Source of the DNA: Petunia secreta
Taxonomy: Eukaryota > Streptophyta > Magnoliopsida > Solanales > Solanaceae
Assembly (NCBI GenBank): GCA_029990175.1
Contig: JARKIP010000005.1
Location: 32,621,501-32,685,500 of the forward strand
Direction of reading: 5' to 3'
Length of the DNA: 64,000 bases
This document shows positions 38,008-47,548 of the stretch, piece after piece. Positions within the stretch are counted from its first letter, which is position 1; every line of letters starts with the position of its first letter. Both the position numbers and the translations under genes were made by a program. The notes below the pieces were generated by a model. The model did not search any database. It was not told the DNA's origin and saw only the letters and a list, made by a program, of their open reading frames with translations.

Positions 38008-40503
38008 ATGGCCGGAGACGTGTACGATACCATTGAGGTCCCGGTAAGCACTTTGGTCAACCTCTTGGCCGAGGTGAGATCCATAAGCTCGAGGTTTGAT
38101 CGCCTCAAAGAGGAATGGACCCCGAGTGTCCAAAATGGTACCGAAAGAGGTACTAGTGATCAAGTGTTGGGCAATCCCCAACCGTTGGGCAATCCCCAAC
38201 AAGTGGGCATTCCCCACAACTTGGGCATTCCCCAAGGTGAAAGTGAGCACGGCGATGAGCTTAAAATGACACTTGTGGTACGGAAGAGTTTGGGTGCCAT
38301 GAGTCTTGAAGAGCCGGAGCATGTGCAAAGGGAGAATCTCTTCCATGCTAGGTGTCGTGTGATGGGGCAAGTGTGCTCAATGATCATCGATTCGGGAAGT
38401 TGTGCTAACATAGTGAGTGAGACCTTGATTTCCCAACTACAATTGCCTACTATAGCCCATCCACATCCCTACCGGTTGCAATGGTTGAGTGAGTGTGGAG
38501 AGTTGAGGGTGGTGAAGCAAGCTTTGGTTGAGTTTGGCATTGGAAATTACCGAGATAAGGTAATGTTCGATGTAGTTCCTATGCAAGCTTGCCACCTCTT
38601 GTTTGGAAGGCCATGGCAATATGATCGGAGCGTAGTGCATGATGGTAGAACCAATTCCTATACGGTCTTGCATGGTTCTAGAAAATATGTGCTCAAGCCC
38701 TTGACGCCGAAGCAAGTAAGTAATGACTATAGGATTATGAGGGAGTTGAGGGAAGCGGCCAAAGCCAAGTCACCCATGGTACTTGAGCCCGGAACCAACA
38801 ATCTTATGGTCATGCCCTTGCCAGTGGAGAGTGAAGCATCACCCGGACCTACAATTGGCCTTGAGCGAAAAATGAAAGAAGTGAGGGGAGAGGAAGTCTC
38901 GAGTGAGAGTGAGGACACCTTTTGTTCTAACCATGATTTATCTTCTTCTCCTTCTATTTGTTTGGGCTTATGTGTAGGTACTCTTGGAGGCGAACTAGTG
39001 GAGCCTCAACCGGATGGTAAGAAAGAAAGACAAGAGAATGGAGCTCTACATTGTGAGTTTCATGAAGGAGGGCTTGAACAAGACACTTCAAGCGATGTGA
39101 GTACTCACGGGAGCTACTCAAAAGTAAGTGTTTCTTCACCTTCCTATGAACATAATCCTTCCTTGTCTCGTGAAGACTCATTGCTAGTTGGTGCTTGTAA
39201 TGCATTTGATGAAATTACAACTAGTGTAGAGTCGATTGGTCAACTTGTGTTTGCTTGTGAACCAATAATAGAGAGGAATGAGAAGCCGCATCATGATGTG
39301 AGCTCGGAATTCAAAGGACCTCTCTTTATTGAAAATGTGGTAGTTGACCTTACTTGTGACCCTTGTTATGACACCCCACCCGTATTTGACAAAGGGGAAG
39401 ATGAGTTATGTGACTCTACCCTTATTGATATAATTGTTTTTGGTGGAGTTGTGTGTCGTAGTAAGGATGATAGTGACCTTGAGGAGTCCAAATTGCATGA
39501 ATTGGACAAGGTTGTCTATGATGACTCCTCAAGTGTGGATGATGAACCTAGTCTTGATACGATGCCTTTATTTGACTATGAAATTGAGGTGCATGCTTTT
39601 ACATTCCCATTGCGTGAGGGCCTCTTTAATTGTGAGGGTGATTTGTATCGGACTAGAGTTGAGAATGAGCTAGAACCTCCGTGGTGTGAGGGATTTGATC
39701 CCATAGACAACTCTTTGTTTGAGACTTCAAGTGAGGTAGATGATTCTTCTAGTGACCCTACTCTTGTTGGTTCGGGTTATGATGATGAAGAGGCCATTAT
39801 TAATGCCTTCCTTGAGAGTTTACCTTGTGAAGGGGGTTGCCTCGAGGATGAAATTGGAGGTGAGGAGGTATCTCTTAGTGTGAGTATGAAAGCTTTTAAG
39901 AAGGGGAGTGGGGTATTTGATGCTACTTGTGAATTGCACTACTTTTGCTATTCCCTCCCACATGTTAACCACACTTTGAGACTTGAGCATGCCAAAACCA
40001 TTGTGCCGCATTGTGAAAATATTGCATTGAGGGGTTGGTATGTTGATCATGGGCTTAGGGGTCATAGGGACTTTGATTGCTTAATCTTGAATGTTGCATG
40101 TCCTATTGGTCTCTTTGCTTGTCATGTTGGTGAGTGCTTGTCACGTTGGAGCCAAGCGCTTGTTGTCTCCTTTGAAGACATAAGCTTTTTGATTTGCATT
40201 GATACTTGGCTCTATCACAAGAGTGAATTTTCCCTATCCCTTGCATTTACTCTTGTTGGACTTGCCTACTCGCGTAGTGAGACATCTTGGTGTGCTAATC
40301 TTGAACTTAGGGATCGTAGGCATTTTGATTGCTTGATCTTGCATATACCATGCACTATTGATCTCTTTGTTTATTCTTGTGTTGGGTGCACTTCTTTGTT
40401 GAACCAAGTAATTGCTAGTTCCTTTGGGAACATGAACTTCTTTATTGCTATTGATACTTGGTTATACCATAAAAGTGTGTTCTCCCACACTTTGGGGCAC
40501 TAA
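38008..40503 (+). CDS. TE13 protease-ORF-X protein (831 aa)
   Basis: Start at ATG 38008 (MAGDVYDTIEVPV), just after the presumed splice acceptor. Residues 1-75 resemble the TE16 Gag N-terminus, with GNPQ repeats. A retropepsin domain follows with intact IIDSGSCAN (catalytic D128) and LLFGRPW; the Gag CA domain and zinc knuckle are deleted. From about residue 280 comes ORF-X: SSESEDTFCSN, PHHDVSS, PCYDTPPVFDKG, LYRTRV, PPWCEGFDP, GYDDEEAIINAFLESL, KKGSGV, then two tandem copies of a hydrophobic module each ending IDTWLYHKS. No polymerase or integrase. No match to a known fold recognised for ORF-X. Confidence 0.88.
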   Translation: MAGDVYDTIEVPVSTLVNLLAEVRSISSRFDRLKEEWTPSVQNGTERGTSDQVLGNPQPLGNPQQVGIPHNLGIPQGESEHGDELKMTLVVRKSLGAMSLEEPEHVQRENLFHARCRVMGQVCSMIIDSGSCANIVSETLISQLQLPTIAHPHPYRLQWLSECGELRVVKQALVEFGIGNYRDKVMFDVVPMQACHLLFGRPWQYDRSVVHDGRTNSYTVLHGSRKYVLKPLTPKQVSNDYRIMRELREAAKAKSPMVLEPGTNNLMVMPLPVESEASPGPTIGLERKMKEVRGEEVSSESEDTFCSNHDLSSSPSICLGLCVGTLGGELVEPQPDGKKERQENGALHCEFHEGGLEQDTSSDVSTHGSYSKVSVSSPSYEHNPSLSREDSLLVGACNAFDEITTSVESIGQLVFACEPIIERNEKPHHDVSSEFKGPLFIENVVVDLTCDPCYDTPPVFDKGEDELCDSTLIDIIVFGGVVCRSKDDSDLEESKLHELDKVVYDDSSSVDDEPSLDTMPLFDYEIEVHAFTFPLREGLFNCEGDLYRTRVENELEPPWCEGFDPIDNSLFETSSEVDDSSSDPTLVGSGYDDEEAIINAFLESLPCEGGCLEDEIGGEEVSLSVSMKAFKKGSGVFDATCELHYFCYSLPHVNHTLRLEHAKTIVPHCENIALRGWYVDHGLRGHRDFDCLILNVACPIGLFACHVGECLSRWSQALVVSFEDISFLICIDTWLYHKSEFSLSLAFTLVGLAYSRSETSWCANLELRDRRHFDCLILHIPCTIDLFVYSCVGCTSLLNQVIASSFGNMNFFIAIDTWLYHKSVFSHTLGH

Positions 40504-40588
40504 CCTACTCTTGTAGTGGGAACCTTTTTGCTTTGTTTGTCTTTGGATGTAGGCTTTGATGGTTTGATTTCGAGGACGAAATCCTTTC

Positions 40589-40601
40589 AAGAAGGGGAGG
40601 A
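40589..40601 (+). other. TE13 polypurine tract
   Basis: aagaaggggagga, preceded by gatttcgaggacgaaatc at 40566-40583, which is outside the coding region here. Confidence 0.88.
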
Positions 40602-41407
40602 TGATGCGGTGTAAAATGGCCTAATCGACAACCATCAAGAGCCAACCTCGGGAGCACAAAAGATGCAAGTGAACGACTCCGGAAGCGACTTGAAGATCAT
40701 GCATTAGAGCACCGAGGACGGAGGAAACACTAGGCTTCAGACCCAGGCGGGGCGCCTAGACCCAGGAGGGGCGCCTGGCCTTTGATCAGTGAGGCGTCCA
40801 GGCACCAGGCGGGGCGCCTAGACCCAGGCGGGGCGCCTAGGTGCAGGGCAACCCAGGCGGGGCGCCTGGACCCAGGCGTGACGCCTAGCAACTTTCCAGT
40901 GAGGCCTCCCAGCTCCAGGCGGGGCGCCTAGCTTCAGGAGGGGCGCCCAACTTGCTATCTTCTCCAACTTTTTGAGTGAACTTCCAAGTTTAGCCCTAGG
41001 CTTTCTATTGTATCCTAAACTACTTAGAGGGCATTTTAGTCATTTCACCATGTCTTATGAAAGACTATAAATAGGACCCTTAGCCATTTCATTCATTAGA
41101 CAATCTTGAATATTGATGAAACTTGAGCTATGCTCTCATTTGAACCCTTGTTGGGAACTTGAATTCAATTGGTGGAATCCAATTTGAACTTCATCCATCT
41201 TTGATCATTCTATTTGCAAGGGTCGAGTATCTCTTGAGGATAGTTGCATAGCGTAGGTGATTCCTTGACATTCCCCGAGGTGTAGCGAGACAAGTTCCTC
41301 GTTGCTACTTAGGTAATCGTTCGAGTCTCGTCTCGTTTTTATCTTTATCTTTATCATTTCCGCATTTTCGTATCGTTTGTTGCTTCCGCCTACTTTGCCC
41401 CTTATCA
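40602..41407 (+). repeat. TE13 3' LTR (806 bp)
   Basis: Palindromes 40745-40948; TATA about 41066-41073; ends TTATCA then target copy CTCGC. Confidence 0.92.
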
Positions 41408-41412
41408 CTCGC

Positions 41413-41453
41413 TCTTTATCTTTATTTCCGCGTTTCGTTTTTTATTCTTATCA
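41413..41453 (+). repeat. TE12 3' LTR, terminal 41 bp
   Basis: Continues the TE12 LTR after the TE13 target copy and ends TTATCA at 41453, followed by AGTGT, the TE12 target copy. Confidence 0.9.
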
Positions 41454-41458
41454 AGTGT

Positions 41459-41926
41459 CTCGCTCTTTATCGTTATTTCCGCGTTTCGTTTTTGATTCTT
41501 ATCATCTTGGTATCAGAGCAAGGCTCGGGTTTTGTTTCTACAAACCCCCGACCCTTGAATTCTTCGTGCCTAGGTCGATTCCTATCTTTAGTTTCTTGTT
41601 TATTGTTATTGAAAGAAGAAAATTACAAAAAAATTGAAAAGTTGAAAAATCTAAAAATTTGGTGTAACTTGTTGGTTTGGATGATTCATGATATGGGTGT
41701 TATAGATTCTTGATCGTGGTTGAAATCCCGTCGTTTGGATACCAAAAACACTTGGATTGGAGAAGATTGAAAATCAAAACCCCAAAAACCCTTAAAACCC
41801 TTGATGAACTTGTTCTTGATGACTTTTGATTGATTCTTGGGTTGGATTGATATTGGATTGAGATTTGATATTGGGGTTTGATCCTTGTGTGATTCCCGTT
41901 CTTTTGGTACCTTAAATACCCACACT
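41459..41926 (+). mobile_element. TE11: LTR end, primer site and leader start
   Basis: 41459-41504 completes the LTR begun at 27555. The primer site TGGTATCAGAGC is at 41508-41519. The leader matches TE12's (gatgaacttgttcttgatg) up to about 41926 (ccttaaatacccaca), where it changes to TE14 ORF-X sequence. The rest of TE11 is lost. Confidence 0.83.
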
Positions 41927-42580
41927 CTTGGTGTGTGTAAGAGTGCTTCCAAGAAGGGGAGTGGAGTATTCGATGTTAGTTGTCGCTTGAATTATGTTAC
42001 TTACTCCATCCCATATGTTGATCACACCTTGAGTGTTGAGCATGCCAAAGTTCGATGTGATGACCATAAGCTTGGAAGTCATAAGGAACTTAGTTGCTTA
42101 ATCTTGCATGTTCCATATCTTATTGATCTCTTTGCTTGTTATGGTAGTGAGTACTTGTCGTTGTTGAGCCAAGAACTTGTTGTTTCCTTTGGGAACATAA
42201 GCTTTTTGATTAGTATTGATACTTGGCTCTATCATAAAAGTGTGATTTTCACATCACTTGTATTCACTCTTGTTGGACTTTCCTACTCTCGTAGTGGGAA
42301 GTTTTGGTGTGTTCTTATTGGGCTTAGGGATCATAGGAATTTTAATGACTTGATCTTGCATATTCTCTATCCTATTGATCTCCTTGATGAATCATGCATT
42401 GAGTGTACCCATTGGGGAAGCCAAGTGCTTGTTGTTTTCTTCGGAAACATGTGCTTTATCATTGTTATTGATGCTTGGCTATACCATAAGAGTGTGTTTT
42501 CCCACACTTTTGACACTAACCTACTCTTGTCGTGGGAAGCTTTGTTTGTGCTTGTTTTGAATGTAGGCTTGATGGTTTGA
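41927..42580 (+). pseudogene. TE14 ORF-X, C-terminal fragment
   Basis: Open frame with LGVCKSASKKGSGVFDVSC, then two copies of the hydrophobic module ending TWLYHKSV and AWLYHKSVFS, as in TE13. The N-terminal two thirds are absent at the junction with the TE11 leader. Confidence 0.85.
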
Positions 42581-42601
42581 TTTCGAGGACGAAATCCTTT
42601 C

Positions 42602-43417
42602 AAGAAGGGGAGGATGATAAGATCCAAATTGGAGCCAAAGTGCCAACCATCAAGAGCCAAGCATGAGGGCACAAAGGATACAAGGCAAGGGCACCGAAGG
42701 AGGGTTCGAGAGTGATTTGGAGTCATGGACTTGAGCGCCAATGAGGGAGGACCGGCTACGGACCAAGGAGGAACACTTAGAGTCCATTTTGAGCCGTTTC
42801 CAAGTCTCCCAGGAAGGAGGCGGACCGCCCATTGGACTAGGCGGACCGCCTAGTTGACTACACCTCTCAGAATCTCTGGCCGCCTACTGCAGAGGCGGAC
42901 CGCCCATTTTCCAGGCTGGGCGCCTACTCTGGGCGCCTACTATTCAGGCGGGGCGCCTAGTTTGCTGAAGGCCCATCCGGGTTTCCTACTTATTTTGAGT
43001 GTAATTCCAACTATAGCCCTAAGTGACATGTATTGTTTTGACTAGACTTAGGGGCTATTTAGACATTTTATTTAGAAGTGTGGTGAACCTATAAATACCA
43101 CACTTAGTCATTTATTTGAATAAGCTTGTTCAGAATTGAAGAATAGACTTAGTAAGAGAGGCAAGGCCTTCTTCTTTGTAGAAGCTTGAAGCTTCGGATT
43201 ATCTCTTTGCTTGGAGCCTATGGAGATCCGTCACTAGTACGGAATCCTTGTATGGTTCAAGTTTCCCTTCCTCTCTCAGATAATCAAATCACGGTTTGAA
43301 TCGTTTGTCCATTCTTTTCTTCTATTTCTGTTCTTCCCATCCCTTACTTTCTTGTTATCTTTTGATTATTGCTTCCGCATCATTAGTTTATCGCTTCCGC
43401 CTATTTGGGTCTTATCA
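42602..43417 (+). mobile_element. TE14 polypurine tract and 3' LTR
   Basis: Polypurine tract 42602-42614, with hairpin gatttcgaggacgaaatc at 42579-42596. The LTR is 42615-43417 (803 bp), TGATAAGATCC to GGGTCTTATCA. Palindromes AGGCGGACCGCC(T/C) and AGGCGGGGCGCCT at 42818-42958; TATAAATA at 43090-43097. The right end abuts the TE15 leader, so TE14 was inserted there. Confidence 0.87.
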
Positions 43418-45820
43418 GGTCTTTTACTAACGTTTGTTGCTTCTTTGTAGGTACAATGGCAAACGATGGAGATGATCCCATGAAGCATTTCATGGCCACC
43501 ATTATGGCTAAATTGGAGGATATCTCATTGAGACTTGAAACCGTCGAGAGGAATCAAGTTGAGACCGGAGAGAGGAGGACCCCGAGTGTCCAAATTGAAT
43601 CCGGAGAGGGCACGAGTCATAGCACTCCTATGACTCCCGGACACTTTGTTGAGCTAAACAAGAGGTATGAACAAAGCAAAGTTGAAGCTCTACGAGAGCG
43701 TGGGTTGGGCAATCCCCAACATGAGAGCAATCCTCTCAACTTGGGCAATCCCCAAGGAAATGCTCCACTTCGAAGACCCGTTAGGTTTGTCCCACCTCTT
43801 GAGCAAGTTGTTGAGGCTCAAGAAGAGGAGGAAGCCGAGTATGGTGATGAGGCCTATGGGTATGATGCTCCTTATCAACCTAGGAGGCAAATGAATTGGG
43901 GTCGAAATGTGGATCGGGGTAGAGGCCGAGGTCGAGGGCCACCCATGAGATTTGATGGAAGGAATGCTAGGAGAGAATATGTTGCTCATGATGACCACTA
44001 TGGAGGCCAACCGGAGCCTAACTATGGGGTGCGTGACAACAACAACAATCTCAATAGTGTGAAGCTTAATCTTCCATCCTTTAAGGGAGCTTGTGATCCG
44101 GAGGCATATATGGAATAGGTTCTACTTATAGAGAGAGTGTTTGACACAAATGAGATGACCGATGAGAAGAAATGTACTTATGCTATTTCATCCTTTGAGT
44201 CTTATGCTTCTACTTGGTGGGAATCCATAAAGAGGACGAGAAGAAGAGCGGGTGTGCATGTGAATGTGACATGGAATGAATTGAAGGACCTCATGAATAC
44301 CAAGTATGTGACTCCTAGATATCGACAAGAGCAACTCAAGAAGCTCTATGATCTAAAGCAAGGTGTCAAGACGGTTCATGAGTACTATGATGAGTTTGAG
44401 AAGACCCGATTGGCCTTAGATATGGAGACCGAGGATGAAGAGCAAGCCATGATCCATTTTAAAAATGGTTTGAGCTATGGTATAGCTTCTCAATTGAGGT
44501 TGCATTCTTATCCTTCACTTCAAGACCTATTGGGAGCCGCTATTGAAACCGAGCAATGGCTTAAGGGAGAAAAGTCCACCCGTTACAAGAGTAGCACTCC
44601 TACTCCCGTGAACCAACCAAGAGAGTGGAAGACTCCAAATGTAAGCTTTCCAAGTGCCAATGCTAGCAAAGAAGTGAAGAAGCCATATGAGAAGACTACT
44701 CCACCTTTGGAAGGTACTTCTAAAACTCGCTTGAGTAATCCTATTTCTACTTCTACTCAATGTTATAAGTGCAAGGGCTATGGGCATATTGCCAAAGAAT
44801 GCTCCACAAAACGAAACATGGTTGTGGTTGGCAATTTAGTGTATGAACAAGAAAGTGAGTCCGAAAATGGAGAAGTAGAGGGGGATGAGGAAGTTGATTG
44901 TGAGGAGGCCGTAGAAGAGGATGATGGCCCTCAAATGTTCTTGGTGGTTAGGAGAAGCTTGAGTACCATTGTTATGGAAGAGGAGGTGGAAAATGATCAA
45001 AGGGAAAACCTCTTTCATGCTAGGTGCCGAGTGATGGGCCAAGTATGTTCAATGGTTGTTGATTCGGGGAGTTGTACTAACATAGTGAGCCAAACCTTGA
45101 TTTCCCAATTGAAGTTACCCACTCTAAAACATCCAAAACCATATCGTTTACAATGGCTTAGCGAGTGTGGTGAACTAAAGGTGGTGAAACAAGCGTTGAT
45201 TGAGTTTAGCATTGGGAGCTATAAGGATAAGATCATGTTTGACGTGGTCCCGATGCAAGCATGCCATTTATTGTTTGGGAGACCATGGCAACATGATAGG
45301 TGTGTAGTGCATGATGGCCGGACCAACTCCTATACGGTCAAGCAAGATGGGAGAAAGTATGTGCTTAGACCTTTGACTCCAAGGCAAGTAAGGGAAGATT
45401 ACAAACGAATGAAGGAGTTGAGGGAAGTGGCTAAAGCAAAGTCACCCATTCTACTTGAGCCCGAGGCAAACAATCTTATTGTTTTGCCAATGCATGATGA
45501 AAATGAGAGTCACTCCACTTCAAATGAGAGAGAAAAGATAGAGAGAAGTGAGGGAGTGACCGGTGACAATCCAAGAGAGGAAAAAGGAGAGGCTTTGAGG
45601 AGTGATGTGAGGGGATTGTCACCACAAACTACACTTGACCATGAGGTAAAATTGAGAGAGATGAGAGGTGAGGAAGGAAAAATTGAGAGTGAGAGCACCC
45701 ATTGTTCTAACCCTTCTTTATCTTCTATCTCTTCTTGTGAAAGCTCTTGTGTAGGTACATTGGAAGACAAGTCATTGGAGCCTCAATGTGAGCTTCATGA
45801 AGGAGAAGTTGCCTATGACA
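43418..45820 (+). pseudogene. TE15 gag-protease-ORF-X, nonsense mutation and truncated
   Basis: Start ATG 43456 after tactaacgtttgttgcttctttgtag|gtaca. It shows the arrangement TE5 has lost: full Gag N-terminus, CA-like domain, zinc knuckle CYKCKGYGHIAKEC, protease VVDSGSCTN, then the beginning of ORF-X (THCSNPSLSS, LEPQCELHE). A TAG at 44116-44118 (codon 221) replaces the Trp codon conserved in TE12; the frame is otherwise open. It is cut at 45820 by the inverted end of the TE3 LTR. This copy shows that ORF-X is fused in frame downstream of a normal Gag-protease. Confidence 0.87.
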
Positions 45821-45987
45821 TGATAAGAATAAAAAACGAAACGCGGAAATAAAGATAAAGAGCGAGACACTACTCGAACTCCCTACGAAGTAACTATGGA
45901 GAACTCGTTCCATAATACCCTCGTATCGGTGTCAAGGAGGACCTACACTATGCAACTACCCTCGAGCCACACTTGGGGCTCGCAAAT
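45821..45987 (-). repeat. TE3 LTR, terminal 167 bp, inverted
   Basis: The reverse complement reads ATTTGcgagcccc... to TTCTTATCA, exactly the part missing after 7284. The CAAAT at 45983-45987 is the complement of the TE4 target copy ATTTG at 7280-7284. Confidence 0.82.
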
Positions 45988-46706
45988 TGATGCAACCCAA
46001 ATTACATCGAGACCATTCACTCGAAGTGAAGCCAAGGATATACAAGACGCTCACCTACACTTGGTTTGGAGAGGCGTGGATGATACGAGCTCGGGGGAGG
46101 ACTTAAAGGCAATGCATTGGAGCTCAATCCATGTGGAAACAGGGCAGGAAACAGTGAAAGAAGCAGGGGAGCAAAACAGGGCAAAAACAGGGGAGATCTG
46201 CTGAGCTTACTGCCTAAGAACGGAAACTTGTTCTTCGCGATCGCGTCATCACCTTCGCGATCGCGTAGAGTCACTATTTTGTCTGCGCGACCGCGCCAAG
46301 CCACGCGCTATCGCGAGCTTCAGCTTTCAAGTCCCCTGTGCGATCGCATATACTCTAGCGCGATCGCGAAGAGGACTTGAGTAGCAGCGGACCAGAACCT
46401 AGGAAATATTGTAATGGGGTGCTATAAATGCCCTCTTTCATCATTTATTGTTTTTTACAATACTTTGAACACAAAACATTAAATGAGCAATGCTCTTGAA
46501 CCTTGTAACCCTTTTGGCTTGAAATCAATTGGATGAATCCAAGTTGTTCTTCAATCCGTCTTCGATCATTCTATTTGCTCGAGCCTCGTGACTCTTGAGG
46601 ATAGTTGCATAGTGTTAGGTGATTCTTTCCAATCGTTTGGGGTGTAACGGAACTAGTTCTTCGTTGCTACTCGAACTTTAGTGTAAGTCTCGTCTCGCTT
46701 TTATCT
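45988..46706 (+). repeat. TE4 5' LTR, inverted and missing its last bases
   Basis: Starts TGATGCAACCC and matches the reverse complement of 7285-8033, including variant palindromes (cgcgaccgcgcc, tatactctagcgcgatcg) that TE16 LTRs lack. Palindromes 46235-46368; TATA TATAAATG at 46423-46430. About 30 bp before the expected end, the sequence switches at a CTT word (46705-46707) to EPRV. Confidence 0.83.
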
Positions 46707-46798
46707 TAATTTTAGAGATAGCCAAGACTCCCAATTCGTCGTCTTGTGCTTCTACTCGTTTAGTATTTGAACTTTCTCCTATTATTGTAGAATTTAAT
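46707..46798 (-). other. EPRV fragment left of TE16 (between coat and protease regions)
   Basis: Matches the EPRV at about 63459-63547 and continues at 54409 across TE16; TTAAT (46794-46798 and 54409-54413) is the target duplication. It belongs to the coding region just upstream of the viral protease. Confidence 0.88.
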
Positions 46799-47548
46799 TG
46801 ATGCAATCGAAAATACGAAAGCGATAAAAGATAAGAAACGAGACGAGACTCACACTAAAGTCGAGTAGCAACGAAGAACTTGTTCCGTTACACCCCGAGC
46901 GATTGGTAAGAATCACCTACGCTAAGCAACTATCCTCAAGAGACACGAGGCTCAAGCAAATAGAATGATCGAAGATGGATTGAAGAGCAACTTGGATTCA
47001 TCCAATTGATTTCAAGCCAAAAGAGTTACAATGTCAAGAGCTATGCTCATTCAATGTGTTTTGTGTTCAAAGTGAGGTAATAACAATAAATGATGAAAGA
47101 GGGCATTTATAGCACCTCATTACAATGTTTCCTAGCATTCTGGTCCGCTGCTACTCGAGTGTTCTTCGCGATCGCGCAGGGTTATACGCGATCGCGTGGA
47201 ACACTAAAATGCAGAAGGTCGCGATAGCGCGAGTCTTGGCGCGATCGCGCAGGCAAAAGAAATGGTCATCGCGATCGCGTGAGTGATGGACGCGATCGCG
47301 AAGAGCAAGTTTCCAGTCTTAGGCAGTAAGCTCAGCAGGCTTCCCCTGTTTTTGCCCTGTTTTGCTCCCCTGCTTCTTGCACTGTTTCCTGCCCGGTTTC
47401 CACATGGAATGAGCTCCAATGCATTGCCTTTAAGTCTTTCCCCGAGCTCGTCTCATCCACGCCTCTCCAAACCAAGTGTAGGTGAGCGTCTTGTATATCC
47501 TTGGCTTGACTTCGAGTGAATGGTCTCGATGCAATTTGGGTTGCATCA
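46799..47548 (-). repeat. TE16 3' LTR (750 bp)
   Basis: TGATGCAATCG to GGTTGCATCA. GCGATCGC palindromes at 47167-47300 (five perfect, one GCGATAGCGC); minus TATA (TATAAATG) at about 47111-47104. Confidence 0.94.

Larger units (their letters stand above)
36041..41407 (+). mobile_element. TE13: complete non-autonomous LTR element with ORF-X
   Basis: 5,367 bp, flanked by CTCGC (36036-36040, 41408-41412). Its 806-bp LTRs differ at one position noticed by eye (36512 versus 41073, beside the TATA box). It has a primer site, leader, intact 831-codon ORF and polypurine tract, but no RT, RNase H or integrase. It lies inside TE12's LTR, so it is younger than TE12. Confidence 0.94.
28287..41453 (+). 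mobile_element. TE12: complete autonomous Ty3/gypsy element (contains TE13)
   Basis: Flanked by AGTGT at 28282-28286 and 41454-41458. It has full LTRs, primer site, leader, an uninterrupted gag-pol and a polypurine tract. Without TE13 the element is about 7.8 kb. Its LTRs differ by a few substitutions and by array length. Apart from the TE13 insertion in its 3' LTR it looks competent, and it is a candidate source of enzymes for the ORF-X elements. Confidence 0.93.

Noticed and set aside
47167..47300. GCGATCGC repeats as cyanobacterial (HIP1-like) contamination or plastid-derived DNA
   Set aside because: They are confined to LTRs and leader of complete plant Ty3/gypsy elements with target duplications.
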